From Phragmites australis (lineage: Eukaryota; Streptophyta; Magnoliopsida; Poales; Poaceae): a DNA stretch of 64,000 nucleotides. This document shows positions 1 to 10,713 of this stretch, one piece after another. The stretch covers positions 24,099,501 through 24,163,500 of the forward strand of contig NC_084938.1 of NCBI RefSeq assembly GCF_958298935.1. The letters are read 5' to 3'. Position 1 is the stretch's first letter. Every line of letters starts with the position of its first letter. A program made the position numbers and the translations under genes. Below the pieces are notes generated by a model that ran no database searches, was not told where the DNA came from, and saw only the letters and a program-made list of their open reading frames with translations.

Positions 1-1202
1 ACACCCTTCTATGCTGGGTGGAAGAATCTCCCAGATCAGGAAACAGAGGAAAATCATCCCATCATAGGTCACTCTATCATCCATGGTGTGGTATGTATTT
101 GAATATTTGGTTTGTCTTGAATTTGTTCGCTCGGTCTGAATTTAGAAGTTGCATCCATTTTTCATATCTTTTCTGCTTCACTTGTTCTGGCCAGCTGTGC
201 AAATTATATCAATTTCTGCAGGCTTAAATAGTAATTGAACTAGAGCACACTGAAAGTTAGAACCTTTGTAGTTTAGTTGCAAACAAGAAACACGACTCAT
301 GTAGGTAGGGACCCTTGAAATTATTTTGCTGGTAGCTCTAGCTTGTCTTCTTGATAGGATCATGCAAAAAAAAAAAAAAAAAAAAAAAGATATGGGATTG
401 AGCACTTCAAGGGGGGGAACACAGAGGAACACTTGGGCGTGAAAAAGTTCTGCTCCAATTCAGAATGAAGCCAAACAATAGAGTGTAGAACTGCTCTCTT
501 TTTGCAATGTATCTCCAATTTAAAGAACTGGAATTTTTAAACTCAGGCAACCAGATTTTAAATGGCTACCTTAGTTTGTGGAATTCTAGTTATTTGATAT
601 TATGCATCCCAAAAAGGTTTTTCTAGTTAGGTTACATTTTTCGAGGAATGAGCATCATTCTGCTAAATGCACCTCATGACATGGTGAGATGGCTATTAGT
701 TGCTTTCCTTTCAACCCAATTGTAGCTTATAGTGCTGTTTTCTAGTACTGGACATCTATGGCCGGGTTTATGTCAGTTGTTGCAGCAGCTTTGTGGTAAT
801 CTCAGCTTGGAAAATCCTTGCTGATTACCAGCAGCCAAGAATTTTTTTTATGGAAGCCAAACGCTGATATATTATGAAATTTGTACATGATGGATCTCAG
901 TAGAGCAGTTCGGCCTTCGGCGTACCACTTATTTAAGCTTTAATTGCACATTCTGTACTACTGCATCTGAAGCTAGGAATGGACAACTTAACAACATGTT
1001 CCGATTCCAGCATAAGGATATTCGTCGGTTTGCGGGTACTGTTCCAAACGCGACAGCAACAGGTGATATCGATAGCATGGCCATGTATGCGGGTCAGGGT
1101 GTTGGGCTAATCACGGAGATCATACCAGCTAGTGAAGTTGTCAAAAGGTTAGTCTTTGAGGCAAAGGACGTCATGAGGAAAATCCTTGCTGATTACCAGT
1201 AA
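1..1202 (+). CDS. Nitronate monooxygenase-like protein, 3' end (partial)
   Basis: This is the last part of a 2-nitropropane dioxygenase/nitronate monooxygenase-type flavoprotein, a family that oxidises alkyl nitronates with FMN; the rest lies upstream of the window. Two exons are readable: 1-90 (ending ...GHSIIHGV, donor GTATGT at 91) and 1011-1202 (after acceptor ...TTCCAG). The junction is phase 0 and the stop TAA is at 1200-1202. Exon 2 encodes HKDIRRFAGTVPNAT, then GDIDSMAMYAGQGVGLI, a glycine-containing segment typical of the C-terminal end of plant members, then a short helical tail ending ADYQ. The intron is 920 bp and contains an exact copy of the last 23 coding bases (see findings). 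No enzyme activity can be judged from the tail alone. Confidence 0.8.
809..831 (+). repeat. Intronic 23-bp exact copy of terminal coding sequence
   Basis: Bases 809-831 in the last intron of the nitronate monooxygenase-like gene are identical to 1177-1199, which encode the last residues before the stop. The copies diverge on both sides. Confidence 0.85.
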
Positions 1203-1742
1203 AATCCTTCCTGAACTGCAAGTTATATCTATGACGCATGAAGTATTTGTAAGTAAGCACCAATCAGATTATCAGAACAAATAAGATCATCAAGGTATAT
1301 ATATTTTTAACCACATTGTTGTCTGTAGTACTTGTGAAAAATTATAGTGGCAGTGTTTGCTTCTGTGTGCTATTTGTAAGTAATAACCGCTGGAAATAAA
1401 TGAGACTACCAATGTATCCTGTCTACCAATATCTTTGTGCTACTATGTAGTAGTCCCTCTGTACTTTTTATTTTTTGTTGATGTTGTTGGTTTTTACGGT
1501 ATTCAAGACATTACTTTGACAATTATTTCGTATGACTTGATAATACTATACAATACTATGAAAGTATTTCTTGTTAGTCGCTGAATTCTTACTCTTGGTA
1601 GTAGCTGAATTCTTACTCTCATCGAGAGAGGATGACACTAGGAGTTAGGGCAATTTTTTCTTTATTTCTCACACAAATGCCATACCAACCTGAGGGGTTG
1701 GGAATACATATTTATAGGCCCATGGCCAGCCAAGCATATGCC

Positions 1743-1847
1743 AAGATGCTAGTCTAAGATGCTAGTCTAAGATGCTGTCCTAGATGCTGTCCTCTAGTCT
1801 AAGATGCTGTCCTAGATGCTGTCCTAGTGTCCTAGATGCTGTCCTAA
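1743..1847 (+). repeat. AGATGCT(A)GTC minisatellite
   Basis: About eight imperfect copies of a 13-16-bp unit built on AGATGCTGTCCT / AGATGCTAGTCTA lie in tandem. Confidence 0.8.
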
Positions 1848-2170
1848 AGCATATGGGCAGCAAGATCACCATGTGGCAGCCCCACAAAGATCATGCAGCA
1901 GCCCCACAAAGACCATGTGCTGCACAAGGACTTATCCCATCATTTCTTATGATTCTAATGATATAGTTTTTCTCTAGTCAATCTAGATAGTTTTAATAAA
2001 CATAATGAGTAACACTTCTATAAAATTTGACCATGCACATTGTAAATCATCAAATAAAGGAGAACCGCCGGAGTATGTCTGCAAAATACTCGTAGTGTTG
2101 TTTGCTTTAGTTCCAGACCAAATTGGCCAATCACCATGAGTCTTAGCTATAGATGGACTCATGATCTAGT

Positions 2171-2378
2171 ATTGAATGGAATTAGATTTAGCTAAGGCCA
2201 TTTTTAACAGATAGTTTAAAAATTCGTTCCCTATAATACTACTACAACATCTCTTAACACTATTATGATATTCTATTGAATGGAATTAGATTTAGCTAAG
2301 ACCATTTTTAGCAGATAGTTTAAAAATTCGTTCCCTACAATACTACTACAACATCTCTTAACACTATTATGATATTCT
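2171..2378 (+). repeat. 104-bp tandem duplication
   Basis: Unit 2171-2274 is repeated immediately at 2275-2378 with only a few substitutions (for example AAGGCC to AAGACC and TATAATAC to TACAATAC). The near identity suggests a recent local duplication. Confidence 0.9.
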
Positions 2379-4617
2379 ATTTTTTATCTACAGTAGCTAT
2401 ATAATTTTCTTCCTTTCATTATTTTTCTCCTCCTTTCAAATCCATATTCATCTTATATAAATAATGTTGTGGCCTCCTCCCGCCATCCGCAAATTTGCTG
2501 CCGCCACTTCCATCTGCATTACTGCAGCGACACATAAGTCTTGCATATATATGGCATACGTTTCTGTCCAAAAGCAATTGATGCATTGGTCGGCTCTTTC
2601 ACCAGCCTAATAACTAGAGGCTTGCTCCAGTCCTGGACCACTCTCACTTGACTGCCCATACCGTTGAGTTTCTGACCAGATCATGCAGGGGGAGGTAAAG
2701 AGGGAAGAGAACAAGGGCACCGGTACAGTACTATTTTCGGGGCCACTCTCTGATGGCTGAGTTGGACACTGACATGGATTTGTCCTGGTAATAACTTAAC
2801 CATATTGTAATCATTTAGTAGGATGCTCGTGAGATATATGCAATCATGACATTGTTTTCATCGGTTCTTCGCCAGTAGGAAGCAGCACAACTTTGTTTCC
2901 ATGTCATGTGATGAGAAGATCCAGTTCATGACTTCTCGATCACAAATGATGTTGTCTAGCTCTAGCAAGAGTGTTCTGTCAGGCTCCCATATAACCAAAA
3001 TGTTACACTAGGCTTATGTACATTTTTAGAATATTATTCCTGTATAGAATGTGGCTGTCACAAACAAACACTTCACCCTTCAGTAACAACCGGGAAATGC
3101 TGATATGTTGTTATTTGGATGCTATACTACAATATGTTCCAACAAAGAAAGGGATAGTCAGGTAGTCAGGAGAACGCCTGTAGGAGACTGTTCCTGTATA
3201 TGCCGATGCTTGTAGCCAGTTTTATGCAGCAGCATACGTAATACTTTACACGTACATGTAGTAAGGTACAGTAGATTTGGCAGAAAACTCGAACCTACTG
3301 CAGGTCTGCAATACTCTCCTACTGTCACCACCTGCTCCGTTGCCTGCCTACTGAGTATAAACAGAGTTAGAGCTTGATATTTATTCGTGTCCTTGTTCAA
3401 CAGCAGTAATCTTTTCGTATCCCAGAGATGGCCAGAGCACAGAGGCGCCTATATGCCTCTTGGTCTCTCACCTGTCTCCTTGCATCACCTCTGTCTAGAG
3501 TCGAGACGTCGTAGAAGCTGCATGGACCAAAAGGAGACCAGATCCTTTCCTTCTCACGTCAGCTGGTAGGCCTGATCAACTGATGGAAATTGGTGAGTGG
3601 TTTCTGGTACAAATGGTAGAACTAATCACCTAGCAAAATGGTCCAATGCTTTCTTCTCAGCAATTTTCTGCTGGGTGTTTGAGTAAGCACGTGTTTTAAT
3701 TCTATCATATGCATGCAAAATAAATCCCACTACAGCAGAACATAGATCAGATGCGCCATTGCTCCTACCAACAGTTATCAGTTAGAAGTACATCCGCACT
3801 AGTCAGCTCAGTTGCAACACATGAGCTAAGTGCCGTTTTTGACTAATGTTCAATGCATCGAGTCATTCACATCATGGATGATCTTGATTTAATCAGTACT
3901 CCTCTGACGGTTGTTGTGTGCACTGTGCTGCATGCATGTGGTCGTAGTTGTAGGAGTAAAATTTGGATCTGGTGTTTTCGTTGGCTTCAGTCTCCGACGA
4001 ATAGCAAAGGTAGTCAAGGGTCTGAATGCTCCGGGCACCGTGCATGACCCAGGTGGCAGTCAATTCCTGGGGCAGTGACCGGTTGTAAGCCAGTAAAACT
4101 AGAGTGCTATCGTTCCCGGTCCTAGCAGCAGTAATACCAGCTCAATTTTTACTGTTGCAGCGGCGACCGCAGCTCCGTCCGTACCTCTGCTTCGACAGCG
4201 CCACTGCTGCTACAATAGTCCTGGCTTGGCAGGCACAGTCAGAGATCTGATCTCACTTCACTCACCTAGCCACATTGCTAGATACAGTACATACAGGGCA
4301 CAGTTAGGAGGTTAGACCGAGAGATCTCAAATCTAGAGCAACGAGAGAAAGCAATGGCAGCCGCAGGAGAGAGATGAGAGGCGTCCTGGAAATTGTGCCT
4401 ACGTTAGCAACTTGGCATGGTATGGGTAGTATACCATCCATCTTGCTCCTCCTCCCATTTCTTCCCTCCTGACGCTCCCGTTTCTGTTTCCTTTGATCCT
4501 TGCCTCATCCGTCATCAGCCATCACTCGTCACCGGTTCACCGCGCCCACGGCGGCTCACTGCTCACTGTTCACTCCCTCGAGCCGCATGCAGCTTCTAAA
4601 GTTCAAGTAGTTCTTGC

Positions 4618-4625
4618 TATAAGTA
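4618..4625 (+). promoter_or_regulatory. Probable TATA box of the EPFL gene
   Basis: TATAAGTA lies 132 bp upstream of the EPFL start codon. A transcription start near 4650 would leave a 5' UTR of about 100 bp. Confidence 0.5.
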
Positions 4626-4749
4626 GGCGTCGTCATCCTCTTTCCCACACGCCGAAATCGCCTCGCCCCACGGCCGGTCCCGTTGGCGTGAATGAGCGAC
4701 GAGCACACGCGCGCGCTTATTGCTCTAGTCTAACCAGCCAACTCCGGCC

Positions 4750-5229
4750 ATGAGGCCAGCAGCCACACCTCTCCTCCTCACGGTCGCCGTGTTCTCGGTT
4801 GCCATTCTCGGCCTTCTTCCTGGAGCCACCGGCCTCCCAAGGCTGCAACCTCCTTCTCTCTCTTCTCCCCTGCAGGTACGTGTGCACCCGATCTCTCTTT
4901 TCGCCCCAACTTTATTGCCCCTTGTTGGTGCACGGTGTAACGTGCTGGGTGCCTGTGTTGTGCAGGGTGGCGGGGTGGCGGGGGAGGAGATGAAAGTGCG
5001 GCTGGGGTCGAGCCCGCCGAACTGCCGCGGCAAGTGCTACGAGTGCAGCCCGTGCACGGCCGTGCAGGTGCCCACGCTCTCCGGGCCGTCCGGCCCGGCC
5101 GCTGCGCGTGGTGAGCGCTTGCGGCCTCGCCCGGCAGGCGCGGACGTGCCGCTCGTGTCGCTCTCCAGCTCCAACTACAAGCCGGTCGGGTGGAAGTGCC
5201 AGTGCCGCGACCGCCAGTACGAGCCCTGA
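4750..5229 (+). CDS. EPF-like secreted cysteine-rich peptide (EPFL family)
   Basis: This encodes a precursor of an EPIDERMAL PATTERNING FACTOR-like peptide, a family of secreted ligands for ERECTA-type receptor kinases that control stomatal patterning and organ growth. Exons are 4750-4875 and 4966-5229, separated by a 90-bp GT-AG intron in phase 0, giving 129 residues. Residues 1-29 form a hydrophobic signal peptide (MRPAATPLLLTVAVFSVAIL...). The mature C-terminal domain starts near RLGSSPPNC and has six cysteines in the pattern NCRGKCYECSPC ... KCQC. The motifs TAVQVPTLSG and SNYKPVGWKC resemble the EPFL4/5/6 (CHALLAH) branch more than EPF1/2. The Cys4-Cys5 loop of about 48 residues is long and Arg/Pro-rich. 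The intron is a multiple of three with no stop, so intron retention would still give an open frame of 159 residues. The family call is firm; the subclade is an inference. Confidence 0.88.
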   Translation: MRPAATPLLLTVAVFSVAILGLLPGATGLPRLQPPSLSSPLQVRVHPISLFAPTLLPLVGARCNVLGACVVQGGGVAGEEMKVRLGSSPPNCRGKCYECSPCTAVQVPTLSGPSGPAAARGERLRPRPAGADVPLVSLSSSNYKPVGWKCQCRDRQYEP

Positions 5230-6304
5230 CGACGCGCGGGGCGGGGACGGCCGCGCCGCGCGGTTCACGGCGGAATGGGCTCGTTTTTGGTTGGTTGACT
5301 GCCGCCCGGCTTGCCTCCTGAGCGGACGGCCGGTGTGCTCGCGTCGCGCTCTCGGCGGCCGCAGCCGGAGCAGTGGCTGCAGTTGTCGATCGTGTCAGGT
5401 CAGGATTCGAAAATGGATAACGTGAGAGGGCAAACCTATGATTTCTCACGAGGAATTTTGCACGTATCCACTGTTCCCGCCGCGCGCCTCCCGGCTCCAG
5501 CGAGCTATACTAGTGTCGTTCTCGATTCCTTTCGCTTGTTTTCTTCTCAGTTTTTCCTAGAACCTATTCATCTACAGGTCGGGTTTCTTGTACATGTCGG
5601 GTAGTGTAGTAGTGCTATGTGTTCGTGGTCCTGGAGTTCTGCGAATTCCACCATTGACAGCTCGATAAATTCCTCTTGTCCTGTCCGTTTCTGCAAGAAG
5701 TTTTCAAAATGGCATCACTGTATTGCATTACCGAGAGATCGCTGTGTATTCTTAAGTTTCAGGGAGCTACTTATTGCGCGTGTCGGGCGGTGCTTGGAAA
5801 CAATCATAACAAGGGTCAAAACTTTGAAAGATCTAACAAGGGTCAGAATCTGATGGCACATGCGCACCGGTCGATCGGGTCCCGAATAATGGTTTTCGCC
5901 TGTTCATTGGCGCCTTCTGGCCGGAAATGATACCAGTATTCACTAGTGTATTCAGGTAACCATGCATGCCATCTTCCTGCCCCCCTGGGAAGTTTGTGGT
6001 CAGCGACTCATCTGAATACGAGCATACGGCATTACGGCTGCTATGTAGCGTGTACTACAACACGGACTGCTACACGTTTCACTGTTCTAGAGGTCGTGGG
6101 CTCGTGTCACAAGGCACGGTACACCACACTCACTGTTCGGGCACGCAGCACGGCGTCGTCGTGTTCGAACAGCTCTCGAGTAGGGCTCGCCGTCTTGACG
6201 TCCACTCTAGTCGAGACTATGGAGGTTGGGTGTGTAGTGTGGAGGGGCTGCGTCCGACGTGGAGCAGTTTTTAAGTTGAGAGAGCAATATCAATGTATAT
6301 AGAC
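5230..6304 (+). other. 3' flank of EPFL gene, no further gene seen
   Basis: This holds a GC-rich 3' UTR to about 5600, then unassigned sequence. The open frames at 5311-5604 and 5946-6302 resemble nothing recognisable and overlap each other in several frames. Confidence 0.5.
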
Positions 6305-6307
6305 TAA

Positions 6308-7133
6308 GAGCAACTCCAATGGAATCGCTATCTCGCTCGGTATAGTCAGATTTGACGAGCTAAACCGAAATCACGGCTCCAACGGACTCGCCAACTCCCT
6401 CGCTACATTAGAGCGCTCGTTATTCGCTTGGTCTTGCTCGCCACAGCTAGCGAGCGGGAGAGGCTCGCCATCCCCGTTCGCTTCTAGCCACCCCGTTCAC
6501 TTCTAGACGCTGACCGGTGGTCCCGATATAAACAGTACTCGTCAGTCTGATATCCCTTCCTACGTTGTCTATTCAAAACAATAGCCTCCTGTTACTCCAA
6601 AAATTCTAATTTTTTTTAACATATTCTATAATCCATGTGCAACCCATTTTAATTGTATTCATCTAAACAGTCTATGTAGAATTTAAATTAAAATTCTTCA
6701 AAGAATGTTATTTTTATAACTTGTAACAATTGTTAAGGTCTCAAATAAATTATGAAAAATATGGAAAATTTTACTAATATTCTTCTTATGTGATGGACTA
6801 ATTTCTAAAATTATTTATAGCCCTAGGTTATATGGTGAAAAAGTGAGTTCCTTTATAATACTCTATTTATATGTATTTTTTATCATTTCATGTGATATTC
6901 TTTTTTTAATTCAATTTGAATTCAAACATATACAAAATTTAGCCATTGGAAATATAACCATTGCAAATATTTTTTTATTTATAGGACTAATAAAATATAT
7001 GTGAGTAAAATTTAGAGAGCGAGATTTAGTAAGTCGGTTGGAGCGTGTGAAGAAATAGAGAAGGCATCTTTTGGAGAGACTCTCTATATAGAGAAATAGA
7101 GAGCGGAATTTAGAGAGTCGGTTGGAGTTACTC
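6308..7133. mobile_element. Non-autonomous PIF/Harbinger-like element, 826 bp
   Basis: The ends GAGCAACTCCAA (6308) and TTGGAGTTACTC (ending 7133) are inverted repeats, flanked on both sides by TAA (6305-6307 and 7134-7136), the usual 3-bp target site of the PIF/Harbinger group. Inside the right end, a GAATTTAGAGAGTCGGTTGGAG-like segment occurs twice (about 7012-7047 and 7096-7130) as subterminal repeats. The centre is AT-rich and has no coding capacity. Confidence 0.75.
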
Positions 7134-7136
7134 TAA

Positions 7137-8453
7137 GGGATCTATATGGGTGAAACCCACAGCAAATAGCAGTAGGAGGAGGTATGATAAAGAGTATAAT
7201 GTTTATATTCAGTAGTAAATAAGATGTACATAATGAGAGAGAATAATAATATTTTATTTATTATAAGTTGTATATATATATGGATAGCGCATGCTATGAA
7301 CTGCTCTTATAATGATGCATATAGACAACTTATACTATAGACTACTATATAAACTGTTCTTATCAATTTTTCTCATATTATGTTTGTGCTTACGCCCAAC
7401 AAAGCTGTGGGGGCACACTGTTTGTACGGTCCCTGATGGTACAGAGCACATGTCATGTCATGATCCCATGGTCCTTAGCGTGAACAAATCCCTTTCACTT
7501 CGTAAAATACAGGCATGCCCAAATTCGTTAGAAAATGAGTTGCTCAATGGACATTGGGCACCTAGGCGCAGAGAAGAATTCGGCTGCACGACTGCGGTGC
7601 AAAGAAGTTGTAGGATCAAAATTAACGATCACAGGGTCAGTGAATAGTTGCCCTAATAATTTTTTTAAATTGATGATCTTCTCATATTCTTAGAACCCAA
7701 GTACTTTAAAACCACACATGAAAGCAAGAGAGACAAGAACAAATTACAAAACTTCTAAAATCAATACTCCTCCAAGATAAATGTGAACTCTATATTTCAG
7801 TTAATATCATATTAAGAGTCATAGTACAAAGAATCAAGTAACTTAAAGAAAAACTATTACACACCAGAGAACTATCCATCAGAAGAATGGATTCTTTGAT
7901 TTGCTAGATCTAGAGGATTGAGATGGTTTAAGATCAATTCATATGAGATGATTAACCTTCTAGAAGCAAGAAGAACACCTTTTATACGACAAAAAAAGCA
8001 ATTCAAAGAAAACGAAAATCAACAAAAAAAAAAAACTGTAAAAACTTGCACCAAAGCAAATAAGTTAATAGAAGAAACTAAAAAAAATAAACACGAGCAT
8101 CAGAGTAAACATACACTTCATTTTTTAAGAGATCAACTATATTTTAAACAGATTACAAAATAATTTTTTCACAAAAAGCTCACACCTATTACAAAGGCTA
8201 AGTTCTCCTCTTGTATTTCCTCTAAAATCCTAGCTCACTGATGGTGTATTGAGTAAAAAGGTACCTCGGCTAACAGGCCTCACGAACATGCCTCTAAAAA
8301 ACTGATCGGTCGCGCGACCAAGGAAGTGTTACCGCGACCAGTGCAAGGCCTCTAGCGATCAATCTCGCTACGCCTTTACATAAACCTGGACCAGCCCCAC
8401 TGGTCGCGGGACTGGATTAGACGCAACCCATCTGAAGCGTCTTTATTGGCACC
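7137..8453. other. AT-rich intergenic sequence, no gene seen
   Basis: The open frames at 7312-7647 and 7918-8163 are low-complexity or unrecognisable. From about 8270 the sequence contains the palindrome GGTCGCGCGACC (8308-8319) and the inverted pair CCGCGACCAGTG / CACTGGTCGCGG. These look like part of a decayed LTR interrupted by the gypsy solo LTR that begins at 8454. Confidence 0.5.
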
Positions 8454-8548
8454 TGTCGGAGGATGAACTCCTCAAGCGGGGATCCAGAGGGACCCCTTTG
8501 AGATTCGGCCAGGAGGATGATTCTGAATCTACCTCGTACGTGAATTAA

Positions 8549-8861
8549 GGTAGTGTTTGGTTGAAGAGTGAGGTTTTGGGATGGGATGATCCCATTCTAC
8601 TTTTTCAGGTGTTTGGTTGAAGAGCGAGGTAGGATGGGATGGCTCCTACAGAGGAATATTCCTTCATATGCTGGATGAGGGGATCCCAAAAAATTTCTGG
8701 AATGCAGCCATCCCACTTGGGATGTGAGGATGACGGTGGGCCCGAGATCCTAAAATGGGATCGTTCCATCCCTTCCACCAAACAAGTATCTGGAATCATC
8801 CCATCCTTAAATATATGGATGGAGTCATCCCATCCCACTCGCTCTCCAACCAAACACTACC
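8549..8861. mobile_element. Tourist-like MITE nested in the gypsy LTR
   Basis: The 313-bp element has inverted ends GGTAGTGTTTGGTTG and CAACCAAACACTACC, flanked by TAA (8546-8548 and 8862-8864). The left terminal segment GTGTTTGGTTGAAGAG is present twice (about 8554 and 8610), so the 5' end is internally duplicated. Confidence 0.85.
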
Positions 8862-9663
8862 TAAATGCGAGTATATGAGATGTAGGTGGGACGGACGATC
8901 GACTGCTAATGGGAGTAAATGCTCAAGGGATTTTTAGACAGGTTCGGGCTGTACGGAGCGTAATACCCTACTCCTGTGTGTATACTATAAATGCTCTGGA
9001 AATGCCTTTATCTGGATCTTTTGTGTTACAAGTTTTTTGTCTAAGTCTGGAGCTTCGGTCTTCAAGTGCCGATCTCTCTGAGCTTGTTCCGGTCTATTTG
9101 AGTCCGTTCAACTTCTTGAACTTGTTCTTCTCCGGGGTGTCCACCCCCTTCTTATACCGTCGAGGAGGCCTGGCATGTCCAGAAAGGAGGGCACGAGTCC
9201 CTATGAGCCATAAATGGAAAGCAAACATCATGGGCTGCAGCTCGGCGTTACAGGGGTTGAAAAGTGCTTTTCCGGCCGGTCTTGTCACCCATTACGCACG
9301 GCTTTAGCCGTTTGCAAGAGGGGGCCCCACCGGGCAGCCGTCGAATCACCCCGCATGCCCGCTCGGTCAGAGCGGGCCTGACACAGCAGGGGGCAGGCGA
9401 TAAGCCTCGAGCCCAGTGACAATATATCCAGGCCGCGCATGATGACGTGCGATGAGACCTGTCGCATTAAATGCCCCCACGCCTCCCTAACAAGCGGTGG
9501 CATGGACTGACAACAGGTGTGGGGGGAGTGGTTGGAAGTGACAGGCTATGCTCCCTCTTAAATGCAGCATCGGGCCTCTCACCAATTAACACCTCACCAT
9601 TGAGCCCTTGTGGGGTCCACCAGCAAGGGGCTTCTCAGGTCCTCGAGGAACTCTGGGTGCTCG

Positions 9664-9905
9664 GAAACTACTGTTCATAGCCCCGAGCGCCCTCTTCCGG
9701 ATATGTCCCTTCTCGGTCCTCGGAAAACTCGGTTACTCGGGGACCACTGTTCATGGCCATGAGCGCCCTCTCCCGAAATTGTGTCTCCTCGGGTGCTCGG
9801 GGACCACTATTCATGGCCCCGAGCGCCCTCTACCGGAACTGCCTTCTAGGGTCCTCGAGGAACTCGGGTGCTCGGGGACCACTGTTCATGGCCCCGAGCA
9901 TGCCT
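9664..9905 (+). repeat. Degenerate tandem repeat inside the gypsy LTR
   Basis: Four copies of a core GGACCACTGTTCATGGCC followed by CCGAGCGCCCTC recur at about 60-77-bp spacing. The apparent open frame across this block is a by-product of its GC-rich repeat structure. Confidence 0.75.
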
Positions 9906-10450
9906 CCCAGAACTGTGCCTTCTCAGACCTCGGGGAGACAATCCCCGAGGGAAAATGCCACGTGGCATTCTGTTGTCCTGGCCTCGGGACTCAGGGACCT
10001 CTGGTTCCCATGTCACCGATAGCACTCGCTCGAACGCTTCTCTTCACCAGGCACTGGCTCCGGTGGATAAAGTCGTGGGCGGTGCAGGGAGCATTATCCC
10101 GTCCCGTAGTATTAAAGGCTACGGAGTGAGACTTTACAGACTGGCGCAGCGCAGCATGACAAATGGGACGTTGTTAGCCACCCGACGAGGCAAGCGGACG
10201 GGGACGACGTGGAGAGGCAAGCGGACGGGGACGGTGCAAAAGGGCATCGTTCCATCCCATCGCATTAAATACGGCGAGATAGGGCTTTACAGGCTAAGCA
10301 CGATGGCGCACGACAGCATGACAACACGACATACAATGTCGTCAGAGCAAGTTGGCATGCCTGGTCCTCCGTAATGATGATTTGAGTTAGATATTAGAAT
10401 GAGCAGGGGCCATCTGTGTAGGGCCCACATGTAAGTTCTCCCCTCCCTAC

Positions 10451-10458
10451 TATATAAG
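10451..10458 (+). promoter_or_regulatory. TATA box of the gypsy LTR
   Basis: TATATAAG sits about 255 bp before the 3' end of the LTR, a usual position for the U3/R promoter. Confidence 0.5.
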
Positions 10459-10713
10459 GGGATGAGGACCCTGTTTGTAAGGTAGAGAAATCAATTTTGG
10501 CAAACTGCTAGAACATCATCTGTAACCAAGTGAGATATACGATAACACAAACACAGAATGTAGGGTTGTTATCCTCTAGGAGACCCAAAACTGTATAACC
10601 CCTGGTGTCCCCGAATCCGCCATCTACACACAGACACCCAGTCCTTAAAACACCGTTCACGCACCCACTGTCTAGCATACCTCGGAATCACTGTCAGGGA
10701 TTTACCCTCGACA

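Larger units (their letters stand above)
1203..4610. other. Intergenic, no gene seen
   Basis: The first part is probably the 3' UTR of the upstream gene. The rest holds a minisatellite (1743-1847) and a 104-bp tandem duplication (2171-2378), both listed separately. Short open frames here show no family similarity or coding structure. From about 4140 the sequence becomes GC-richer as it approaches the EPFL promoter. Confidence 0.6.
8454..10713 (+). mobile_element. Ty3/gypsy-type solo LTR
   Basis: The sequence starts TGTCGGAGG and ends CCCTCGACA, an imperfect terminal inverted repeat of the kind that bounds grass gypsy LTRs. It contains a TATA box (TATATAAG, 10451-10458) and GC-rich internal repeats. 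There is no primer-binding site after the 3' end and no polypurine tract before the 5' end, so it is a solo LTR. The 5-bp flanks (GCACC and CTCAC) do not match; either they have mutated or the LTR arose by recombination between two insertions. It is 2260 bp including a nested MITE. Confidence 0.7.

Noticed and set aside
4493..4753. 86-aa frame just upstream of the EPFL start
   Set aside because: It overlaps the TATA box and leader of the EPFL gene and has no domain.
4778..5449. Long minus-strand open frame (223 aa) over the EPFL gene
   Set aside because: It is a shadow of the GC-rich EPFL exon 2 and its 3' UTR, with no domain and Arg/Ala-rich text.
9608..10374. Overlapping open frames (173 and 168 aa) at 9.6-10.4 kb
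   Set aside because: They lie in a GC-rich tandem repeat inside an LTR and reflect the repeat, not protein.
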